IMG/VR virus record: IMGVR_UViG_3300013128_000048
Span: 1-21,462 of that record
Length of the DNA stretch: 21,462 bases
DNA from: a virus
Direction: 5' to 3' (one strand)
Below are positions 14,959-21,462 of the stretch, one piece after another. Every line of letters begins with the position of its first letter. Position 1 is the first letter of the stretch. Made by a program: the position numbers and the translations under genes. The notes beneath the pieces were generated by a model. That model saw nothing but the letters and a program-made list of their open reading frames with translations. It ran no database searches and was not told where the DNA came from.

Positions 14959-15855
14959 TTATTCTTCGTAAACATTGAACTTTGTGTTACTCATTTGACG
15001 AGTATAACTTGGGTTCAATCCATTCATTTCAAGAATGTCATCACGAATATTTTGATTACGCTTTTCAGTATTCAATACACGGCAGAAACTATTTGTGATA
15101 GCAGCCGTATAGTATGCGAACGGGTTTGCTGATTTAGCCTCATTGAAACGTAGTCCAACATAAGTGAGTTGAAGTATAGCACTGTTACGCATCTCATCGT
15201 TGTAAGTGTAACCACGCCAGTTGAACTTCATGGCATATTTTTCACAAAGCATGATGAACATTTTTGCTAACTTATCAGTGATCTTACCGTGATCTTTACT
15301 GAACTCACCAGTCTTGACACCACCCTTCCAATGACTTTTTCCCACGCATATTGCGCTATTTTTGTCATCTATTTTGTAATGCTGGAACGGAGGAAAGTTT
15401 ACCTTGACATGAACCATGTCATCTACTTCATCTTTGGTATCTTCTAGTTCTAAATCTTCGAAAAGATTTTCACTATCTAAATCTTCAAACTCTAATATGT
15501 CTTTTGCTGTCTTTTTCTTTACAACCTTTCGTGGTTGTTTAGGACTGACTGGAATATGATCCCAAGTCATGACACGAAACACTAGATCAGTGACAGGTAT
15601 ATCTTTTAGCTTTACTTCTTGTCCGGTCTGGTTTAGTATTCTTGCTGCTCTTGCTTCTCTAGCAGCTTTGATATTTTTCGGTCTTATTAGTTGATCTAAC
15701 GACTTTTCTAATGGGCTCTGCGGCATGTCGATGATTAGATCATATTGATGATATTCTTGTCGGCTATAGCAGCAATAACTAGTTTTGCTTGCATGAATCT
15801 CTTTTAAAATATCTTTATTGTTTAGATAGTTGACAGGTTTCTTAGCAGTAGACAT
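14959..15855 (-). CDS. 55: Late sigma factor gp55
   Basis: Phage sigma factor that brings host RNA polymerase to late promoters of the TATAAATA type. From this start it is 298 aa against about 185 in T4. The N-terminus has NYLNNKDILKEI, like T4 NYVNNKEL. The C-terminal part, residues about 190-277, holds the sigma region-2-like core: FNWRGYTYNDEMRNSAIL, then FNEAKSANPFAYYTAAITNS and LNTEKRNQNIRDDIL. Between them lies an extra region with a Lys stretch and a very acidic segment (residues about 120-150), absent from T4 gp55. The tail NTKFNVYEE is a candidate clamp-contact, since T4 gp55 binds gp45 by its C-terminus. Start 15855 has AGAGG 4 nt upstream; the frame opens at 15900 but that lies inside the promoter. 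Confidence 0.88.
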   Translation of the reverse strand: MSTAKKPVNYLNNKDILKEIHASKTSYCCYSRQEYHQYDLIIDMPQSPLEKSLDQLIRPKNIKAAREARAARILNQTGQEVKLKDIPVTDLVFRVMTWDHIPVSPKQPRKVVKKKTAKDILEFEDLDSENLFEDLELEDTKDEVDDMVHVKVNFPPFQHYKIDDKNSAICVGKSHWKGGVKTGEFSKDHGKITDKLAKMFIMLCEKYAMKFNWRGYTYNDEMRNSAILQLTYVGLRFNEAKSANPFAYYTAAITNSFCRVLNTEKRNQNIRDDILEMNGLNPSYTRQMSNTKFNVYEE

Positions 15856-15881
15856 AGTACCTCTTGTTATTTGTTGTAAAA

Positions 15882-15910
15882 ATGATACAACACTTGACAT
15901 GTTATGTCAA
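15882..15910 (-). promoter_or_regulatory. Sigma70-type promoter of gp55
   Basis: On the minus strand TTGACA (15910-15905), a 17-bp spacer and TATCAT (15887-15882) form a near-consensus host promoter. Expected transcription starts about 20 nt before the ATG at 15855, leaving room for the AGAGG ribosome site. It would let gp55 be made early, before late transcription begins, and would also serve gp47, gp46 and the nuclease gene. Confidence 0.7.
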
Positions 15911-15911
15911 G
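15893..15911. promoter_or_regulatory. Palindrome over the gp55 promoter -35 region (operator-like)
   Basis: CTTGACAT and ATGTCAAG form a perfect 8-bp inverted repeat with a 3-bp centre. It covers the -35 box and part of the spacer of the gp55 promoter. A dimeric repressor or activator could bind it. It is not followed by a U-run, so a terminator is unlikely. Confidence 0.5.
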
Positions 15912-15942
15912 CGGTAAATGTAAAATTGGTGATTTTTAGGGC

Positions 15943-15950
15943 GATAAATA
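15943..15950 (+). promoter_or_regulatory. Late promoter for the plus-strand baseplate operon
   Basis: The plus strand reads GATAAATA, the NATAAATA late form, 52 nt before the ATG at 16003. It faces the minus-strand TATAAATA at 15965-15972 across 14 bp, the same spacing as at 9999-10028. Confidence 0.62.
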
Positions 15951-15964
15951 ATACACAGACATGC

Positions 15965-15972
15965 TATTTATA
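15965..15972 (-). promoter_or_regulatory. Late promoter reading towards gp55
   Basis: The minus strand reads a perfect TATAAATA about 110 bp upstream of the gp55 start. It would give gp55, gp47, gp46 and the nuclease a late transcript in addition to the sigma70-type one, making gp55 a possible positive autoregulator. Confidence 0.62.
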
Positions 15973-16002
15973 CGCATGTGAACCCTGAACTAGAGAATAA
16001 TA

Positions 16003-17439
16003 ATGGCAGATTGTAGCAGTTTTGACGCTCAAATAGATCAAGAACTATCTATTTTAAATAGATTAAGAAGCGACTATGACACCGCGGTTGGACAAAAATC
16101 TTCTCTAACAGCCTCAGATGCCGCTAACGCACTTGCGAGTCAGTTTGGAAGTATAGGTAGTGATGCGACTAGAGTCAAAGATCGCCTAGTAGACATTAAG
16201 TATAAAGCCTTAGAGGCAAGGTGTCTAACCTCATCCAACAGAGCTGATAGCCTGGCAAGTCAAGCAGGCAACGTAGCATTTAATGCAAATAGCGATGAAA
16301 GATCAACTAGGTTTAAAGCCTCTGATTTAAAAAAGCAAGAACAAGAGACACAAAAAGCAACATCAACTCAAAATAATCAAGGTACTGGAACGCCAGGATC
16401 CGCACCAGCATCTCAAGGTTCGACCGGAGCAACAGGTGCTACAGGTCCAGTCGCGTCCGGAGCCACTGGACCTCAACCAGTACCAGGAACATCGGGCGTT
16501 ACAGGAGCTAGCGGCGCATCTGGAACAGCAGGACCGTCTTCTGGTAGGGCAGCTCCTTATAGTGAAGGAACTAATAGAGGATTATCAGGTAGCACAGAAA
16601 ATGCAAGAGCCCAAGCCAATAGACAAGACGCAGCTAACTATGCATTAGAAGGCGATTGGCGCGTAAGATTAGCGTTAGCACCGGGTGCGCAGTACCTATA
16701 CGATTTACCAGACAGCCAGCCTAGCGGCATACTAGCGCCTCTTAGAGCTACAGACGGCGTCATATTTCCATATACACCGACTATCAATGTCACATATGCT
16801 GCTAATTATGAGCCAGCAGATGTAACACATAGCAACTACAAGATATGGCAATATAGAAATAGTTCTGTAGACAATGTTACCATCACAGCAGATTTTACTG
16901 CGCAAGATACACATGAAGCTAACTACTTGCTAGCAGTGATACATTTTTTCAGAACTGTAACCAAAATGTTTTATGGTAAAGATCAGGATCCTAAAGCAGG
17001 AACGCCACCGCCGCTTTGTTACTTATATGGATTAGGTCAGTTTCAGTTTAACATGCATCCATTATTAATATCAAACTTTACATATGTATTACCTCCCGAT
17101 GTAGATTATATAAGAGCGACTACGAATATAACCACTGCTCCATTGGTAAATAAATCACCCGGCAATACACCTAATGATACTAATAGTCCTCCTAATCAAA
17201 GAATGTCACAAAGCCCTAGCTCAGTAGCAGCAGGTGGAGTACCAAACAAACCTACATATAGCACGGTGTCATCAGGTACAGTGACTCCCACATACATTCC
17301 TACAAAAATACAGTTAACTATACAGGCGCACCCAGTAGTCGCTAGAAATGATGTCAGCCAGGCATTCAGTCTCAAAGAGTATGCTACTGGCAAGTTGCTA
17401 GTAGGTAAAGATAGACCCGGTAGAGGAGGTGTCTGGTAA
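16003..17439 (+). CDS. Baseplate tail-tube junction protein, gp48/gp54-like
   Basis: A 478-aa structural protein that probably caps the baseplate and starts tail-tube polymerisation, as gp48 and gp54 do in T4. N-terminal residues 1-115 are helical. Residues about 115-215 are a disordered linker including a collagen-like stretch of G-x-y triplets (GATGATGP and similar) near 140-185. From about 215 the conserved body follows: GDWRVRLALAP, then GVIFPYTPTINVTYAANYEP, HSNYKIWQYRNSSVDNVTIT, and EANYLLAVIHFFRTVTKMFYG, a tube-like beta fold pattern, and a late region with PTKIQLTIQAHPVVARNDVS. The ribosome site is weak (GAGA). It is the first gene of the plus-strand baseplate operon and overlaps the gp53-like gene by one base. 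Which of gp48 or gp54 it represents is not settled here. Confidence 0.62.
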   Translation: MADCSSFDAQIDQELSILNRLRSDYDTAVGQKSSLTASDAANALASQFGSIGSDATRVKDRLVDIKYKALEARCLTSSNRADSLASQAGNVAFNANSDERSTRFKASDLKKQEQETQKATSTQNNQGTGTPGSAPASQGSTGATGATGPVASGATGPQPVPGTSGVTGASGASGTAGPSSGRAAPYSEGTNRGLSGSTENARAQANRQDAANYALEGDWRVRLALAPGAQYLYDLPDSQPSGILAPLRATDGVIFPYTPTINVTYAANYEPADVTHSNYKIWQYRNSSVDNVTITADFTAQDTHEANYLLAVIHFFRTVTKMFYGKDQDPKAGTPPPLCYLYGLGQFQFNMHPLLISNFTYVLPPDVDYIRATTNITTAPLVNKSPGNTPNDTNSPPNQRMSQSPSSVAAGGVPNKPTYSTVSSGTVTPTYIPTKIQLTIQAHPVVARNDVSQAFSLKEYATGKLLVGKDRPGRGGVW

Positions 17440-17753
17440 TGGCAAGCAACGACTTATATCCAGCAACTAGTCCATATAATATAACAAATGTTGTAGATGG
17501 TAACTACCTTGATGTGATGATACAAAGGCCCATACCATTCAACCCCAGTGATGTTGAGTACATAGTGCCTAAAGTATATGAGTATAGACCTGACTTATTG
17601 GCATATGATATGTATGGTGATAGTAGATTATGGTGGGTTCTCGCTGCAAGGAATCCAAACGTATTAGGTCCAGATCCTTATTTCAATCTTATATCAGGTA
17701 TAACGATATACCTGCCGACACTTAGCACATTGAAAAACGTCCTAGGCATATAG
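17439..17753 (+). CDS. 53: Baseplate wedge protein, gp53-like
   Basis: A 104-aa protein resembling the core of T4 gp53 (196 aa), a wedge subunit that contains a LysM-like fold. The diagnostic run is YEYRPDLLAYDMYGDSRLWW followed by VLAARNP, then a GITIYLPT segment like the end of a LysM-type domain. It starts at the TAATG overlap with the upstream gene and has a strong AGGAGG 9 nt before the ATG, the best ribosome site in this operon, fitting a need for many copies. It is shorter than T4 gp53, lacking about half of the family length, but appears intact. Confidence 0.68.
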   Translation: MASNDLYPATSPYNITNVVDGNYLDVMIQRPIPFNPSDVEYIVPKVYEYRPDLLAYDMYGDSRLWWVLAARNPNVLGPDPYFNLISGITIYLPTLSTLKNVLGI

Positions 17754-17754
17754 T

Positions 17755-20652
17755 ATGGCGGTCACAGTACAGCAAATCACAAGTCAACTAGACTTATTTC
17801 GCTCCGCAGCAGATCCTATTGCTGCAAGAATGCAAGCCTTATTGCAACAAGCACAAAGTTTAGACATAAACGCTCCCGGCGCAAAAGATCAGATATCCAA
17901 AATAAAAGTCGAGTTAGATGTACTTAGAACCGATTGGAACAATAGCGCACAACCTGCATTTAATGATGCGGTAGACCTAAGAAATCAAGCGTCAAGAAGC
18001 GTACAAAATCAAGTTGACAATAGCATAGACAGCGGTAGAGCCCTGTTCGGAGTAGCAGTAAGCGACAGAGATGCGATACGAGCCATACTATCAGCTAAAA
18101 GCAAAGAGATTGATAGCCTAGCTACAAACCCACAAGCCGCGCCCGGCTCTACAAGCGTAACTCCCGGTGCCACTGGTCCCACCACACCAACAACATCTGG
18201 ATCAGGACAACCGGCTGCAGGAACAGGCGATAAAAGTCAGAACGCTGCAAATGATGACAAATCTGCAGGCTTAAAACCAGATCAAAATCAACAGCCATCG
18301 CAAGGTGCAGGCACCGATAAAAAACCCGGTCCAGGAGCAGCAGGCCCAACCACCCCATCAAATAACTCAGTACAAGATAAACCGGGCAAAAGATTATTCA
18401 ATCCACTGGGCGAGTTTCCTAACTACACATATCAGATATCTCTTTATATAATAAGTCCAGATGCATATGATGCGTTTATTAGTTCAGGACGTAGAGATAT
18501 AAACGCTATAAGAAATGCCGGTACAGCTAGCGGTGATAGTAGGACTAGTGGATCATTTTTATTAGTGCAAAGCGGTGGCATAGAAAACGATGCACTGAGA
18601 GCAGATGGTTTTGAGTTAGACTATTATATTGATGATCTAAGAATAGTCACTGCTACTAGTGGTAAAGATACTATGACTGCAACCAACGTCACAGATATAC
18701 AGTTTAAAGTTATAGAACCATATGGATTTAGTTTTATATCTAATCTTAAAAGAGCTAGTGAGCAACTTAAAGCAACTAGTAACACGGCAAATCTTCAACG
18801 TCTTGAAAACGCTACTAAACAGTTTTTCATGTTAGGTATCAGATTTCAAGGTTTAGATAGCAACGGTAGACCAATAACAAGCAAAGAATCAAACTCTGGT
18901 TTGAATATTAAAGTTGGTACTGACGGTAGTGGCATCTATGAAAGATTTTATGATATAATGATTACCAGTATATCTTTTAAGCTTGATGGTAAAGCAACAG
19001 TTTATAGCATACAGGCAAGATCAATAGCTCCTACCACTGCATTAGGTATGGCTAGGGGCATATGTGATACAGGTTGCACACTACAAGGTAGCAAAGTAGG
19101 AGAGTTACTAGAACAGTTTGCTACATACCTCAATGAATACAATGCTACTCAAGCTGGACTCACCGGAGCGTTGCCTAATACATTTGAGTTTGATTTTATA
19201 GGAACTGATGAAGACATACAATCAATAAAAGATGCCACTATAGTAAGTCCCGCTGATCTAGACAAACTAACTTGGGCAGGCAGCAACGCAAAAACTACTA
19301 GCGAGAGTAACGCAGCTACAGCAGAAAATGCCACGCCGCAAGCAGCAAGAAGGACATTTGTTGTTGAAAGAGGTGAACCAATAGTACAAGCCGTACAAAG
19401 ATTGATATCACAAAGCTCATATCTAGAAAAAGCTTTGATTGAAGTACAAAAAAATGCGTTACAACCAAGCACTGACGGCAAACCTGATTATGCGTTACCA
19501 CCAAGTCAATCAAGTTACGTATCGTGGTATAACCTCAGTGTAGAATGCACGAAATTTACTTATGACCCTAAATTCGCTAAGTTCGCATGTAATACTAAGT
19601 TTGTGTTACAAACATATCAAACACCGGTCATACAAAATTCTTATACGCAGTTAGGCGTACCGTATTATGGACCACATAAAAGATATGATTATTATTTTAC
19701 CGGTAATAATACAGAAGTTTTATCATACACACAAAACTTAGATAACACTTATTTCAATGTGGCATTGATACCACCCGAAGGTGATCAAGACAGTGCGGCT
19801 AAAGGTGGCGCAGCGCAGATCACTGTAGAGCCCGGCAAGGTACAGGCAGCTCCTAAATCTGGAAAATATCCATTAGGTGCTGAAGCTATTAGCGCATATA
19901 TGACTGACCTATATGATCCTAAAGCATATGCTGAAGCAAAACTTATGATCATGGGAGACCCAGATTATTTGATGCCAGATCAAAGCACAAGTGTCAAAGA
20001 CATATATAACAGATTTTATAATAGTGATGGATTTACTATTAATGCTAACGGTGGACAAGTATTCATTGAAATAGATTTTAAAGAAGCTAGAGATTATGGT
20101 TTTAGAAGAACTGGTGTAAGCAGTACCGGTAAAATCACAGGAACAGAACTCACAAATCAAGGCTTGATGACTATCAATGAAAGTATACGATTCTGGAGAT
20201 ATCCAGATAAGATAGCACAGATGGTCAAGGGCGTGAGTTACATGGTAAGATCAGTGACTTCAATATTCAACGGCGGAGTATTTAGACAAGAACTAGACTT
20301 GAATATCAATACGTTCCCAGGCGTGGCAGAAGAGCGGGCAAACGATCAAAATCCAACCACTACACCGCAATCACAGCAAGCAGTGGGAACTCCAAAAGCA
20401 CAACCGGTCAGCCCCAGCGGCGGCTCTGGATTACCGGCTCCACCTGAACCATGGGGCACTGCATACGGTGCAGGCGACAGAGATGCACCTTGGGCTAAGA
20501 GCCTTTCAAGAGATGGATTGATAGAAGGACTTAATAGAGAACTTGCTGCGAACCTAAAAATATACAGGGGCAGTGAAAGAGGCAAGCTACGTTTAATAAA
20601 AGCATTTGAAAGGCGTAGACAGAATATATTAAAACGCTTTCCTAACGGATAA
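17755..20652 (+). CDS. Large baseplate hub protein, gp27-like
   Basis: A 965-aa structural protein, probably the central hub that holds the gp5-like spike. Residues 1-115 are helical, with coiled-coil character. Residues about 120-212 are a Gly/Pro/Thr/Gln-rich disordered linker. The main body starts near 213 (RLFNPLGEFPNYTYQISLYI) and is beta-rich. It includes YERFYDIMITSISFKLDGKA, a YDYYFTGNNTEVLSYTQNLD stretch near 640-665, and near the end VKGVSYMVRSVTSIFNGGVF, which recalls the hub proteins gp27 and gpD. The last 100 residues are a Pro/Gly linker plus a basic helical tail. T4 gp27 is only about 390 aa, so assignment rests mainly on position just before gp5. Start lies 1 nt after the gp53-like stop, with weak ribosome site. 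Confidence 0.5.
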   Translation: MAVTVQQITSQLDLFRSAADPIAARMQALLQQAQSLDINAPGAKDQISKIKVELDVLRTDWNNSAQPAFNDAVDLRNQASRSVQNQVDNSIDSGRALFGVAVSDRDAIRAILSAKSKEIDSLATNPQAAPGSTSVTPGATGPTTPTTSGSGQPAAGTGDKSQNAANDDKSAGLKPDQNQQPSQGAGTDKKPGPGAAGPTTPSNNSVQDKPGKRLFNPLGEFPNYTYQISLYIISPDAYDAFISSGRRDINAIRNAGTASGDSRTSGSFLLVQSGGIENDALRADGFELDYYIDDLRIVTATSGKDTMTATNVTDIQFKVIEPYGFSFISNLKRASEQLKATSNTANLQRLENATKQFFMLGIRFQGLDSNGRPITSKESNSGLNIKVGTDGSGIYERFYDIMITSISFKLDGKATVYSIQARSIAPTTALGMARGICDTGCTLQGSKVGELLEQFATYLNEYNATQAGLTGALPNTFEFDFIGTDEDIQSIKDATIVSPADLDKLTWAGSNAKTTSESNAATAENATPQAARRTFVVERGEPIVQAVQRLISQSSYLEKALIEVQKNALQPSTDGKPDYALPPSQSSYVSWYNLSVECTKFTYDPKFAKFACNTKFVLQTYQTPVIQNSYTQLGVPYYGPHKRYDYYFTGNNTEVLSYTQNLDNTYFNVALIPPEGDQDSAAKGGAAQITVEPGKVQAAPKSGKYPLGAEAISAYMTDLYDPKAYAEAKLMIMGDPDYLMPDQSTSVKDIYNRFYNSDGFTINANGGQVFIEIDFKEARDYGFRRTGVSSTGKITGTELTNQGLMTINESIRFWRYPDKIAQMVKGVSYMVRSVTSIFNGGVFRQELDLNINTFPGVAEERANDQNPTTTPQSQQAVGTPKAQPVSPSGGSGLPAPPEPWGTAYGAGDRDAPWAKSLSRDGLIEGLNRELAANLKIYRGSERGKLRLIKAFERRRQNILKRFPNG

Positions 20653-20657
20653 TAAAA

Positions 20658-21462
20658 ATGGGATATACAAACGACTTCAAACCAAGAGGACAGGCACAGT
20701 ATACTAAACCTGATGCAGGAGGAACAGTCATTAACAGCGTACCAATGATTGGTATTGTTAAAGATAATGTTGATCCTCAACGTGCAGGTAGAATATTTGT
20801 TTACATAGCTGATAACAGCGGTCTTGATCCTGACGATAGAAATAACTGGCGTCCTATGAGATTCATGAGTCCTTTCTATGGAAGGACATCCGCAGAAGGA
20901 AGCAATGATAGTTTCGGCACATATAAAGCTAACCCATCTAGCTATGGTGAATGGCATAGCCCACCGGATATAGGCACGCAAGTCATATGTATATTTGTAG
21001 CAGGGCAAATGCAATATGGTTATTATATAGGGTGTATACCTGAACCTGAAGCGTTACAAATGGTACCTGCTATAGGTGCTGTAGATAATATAGTTCCAAA
21101 CGAAGGTGAAGCAAAAAGTTATGGCGGCGCCAAACGCTTACCAGTAACTAACATCAATGTCAATAATAAAGCAGTATCAGAGACATCAGAATATATTAAA
21201 GCCCCTAAACCTGTACATAGTTATCAAGCTGCTATCATGTCACAACAAGGTATCATACGTGACCCTATACGTGGACCCATATCAAGCTCTGCGCAACGTG
21301 AAGCAGCAAGTAGAGTGGGCTGGGGTGTAAGCACACCTGGACGCCCTATATACGAAGGCGGCTACGACGATGAAACGATAACACAACAACTAGATCCAGC
21401 AAAGGCACAAGGATTAAAAGTAGTATCACGCAGAGGCGGTCATACGTTTGTAATGGATGACG
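20658..21462 (+). CDS. 5: Baseplate hub/spike protein, gp5-like (N-terminal part, runs off the window)
   Basis: Cell-puncturing spike of the baseplate, with 268 codons visible. Residues about 28-130 form the gp5/VgrG-type OB fold: GIVKDNVDPQRAGRIFVYIA, later YGEWHSPPDIGTQVICIFVAG and GYYIGCIP. Then comes a polar linker (about 131-255). The visible end RRGGHTFVMDD is the type of sequence that leads into the C-terminal beta-helix in gp5 proteins. T4 gp5 has a lysozyme domain of about 160 residues between these parts; here the gap is shorter and I see no lysozyme motifs, so the enzyme domain seems absent. The ATG is 5 nt after the hub gene stop, with no Shine-Dalgarno sequence, suggesting coupled translation. 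Any C-terminal extension is out of view. Confidence 0.82.
   Translation, partial: MGYTNDFKPRGQAQYTKPDAGGTVINSVPMIGIVKDNVDPQRAGRIFVYIADNSGLDPDDRNNWRPMRFMSPFYGRTSAEGSNDSFGTYKANPSSYGEWHSPPDIGTQVICIFVAGQMQYGYYIGCIPEPEALQMVPAIGAVDNIVPNEGEAKSYGGAKRLPVTNINVNNKAVSETSEYIKAPKPVHSYQAAIMSQQGIIRDPIRGPISSSAQREAASRVGWGVSTPGRPIYEGGYDDETITQQLDPAKAQGLKVVSRRGGHTFVMDD

Noticed and set aside
15856-15900. Upstream start extending gp55 by 15 residues
   Set aside because: The extension lies across the -10 box and spacer of the sigma70-type promoter and lacks a ribosome site, while the start at 15855 has AGAGG and matches the T4 N-terminus.
20346-21014. 222-codon minus-strand frame
   Set aside because: Overlaps the end of the hub gene and the start of gp5 in antisense; both sense genes are well supported.

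Overview
The window is a piece of a T4-like (myovirus-type) tailed-phage genome. It carries the T4 head-assembly block (portal gp20, core gp67, protease gp21, scaffold gp22, major capsid gp23), the T4 recombination pair gp46/gp47, the late sigma factor gp55, and baseplate genes. Proteins are clearly diverged from T4 itself and fit an environmental relative. The host cannot be named from this sequence. No tRNA, CRISPR array, IS element or rRNA was seen.

Layout. (1) 1-9973, minus strand: a long 1406-residue tape-measure-like protein, then gp20, a small basic protein, a gp67-like acidic core protein, gp21, gp22 and the N-terminal part of gp23, in that transcriptional order. (2) 10057-11105, plus strand: a gp26-like protein and a 74-codon ORF joined by what looks like a complete -1 programmed frameshift signal, divergent from the tape-measure gene. 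(3) 11106-11516: a non-coding, hairpin-rich gap between convergent genes. (4) 11517-15855, minus strand: a PD-(D/E)xK (Hjc-like) nuclease, gp46, gp47 and gp55. (5) 16003 to the right end, plus strand: a gp48/gp54-like tail-tube junction protein, gp53-like wedge protein, a large gp27-like hub protein and the start of a gp5-like hub/spike protein.

How they work together. gp20, gp67, gp22, gp21 and gp23 build and mature the prohead. The tape-measure-like protein, the gp26-like frameshift pair and the plus-strand baseplate genes build the tail. gp46/gp47 with the nuclease process DNA ends and branched DNA. gp55 directs host RNA polymerase to late promoters. Late-promoter-like octamers (NATAAATA) are visible in front of the structural genes. 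Both divergent intergenic regions carry two such octamers facing each other with exactly 14 bp between them. gp55 additionally has a near-consensus sigma70-type promoter overlapped by a palindrome.

Most interesting points: the TTTTTTC slippery site with a 13-bp stem-loop 7 nt downstream in a tail gene pair; the two identically spaced face-to-face late promoters; a peptidoglycan-hydrolase-like domain carried by the tape-measure-like protein while the visible part of gp5 has no lysozyme; and two genes where the predicted late transcript would start on the ATG itself.
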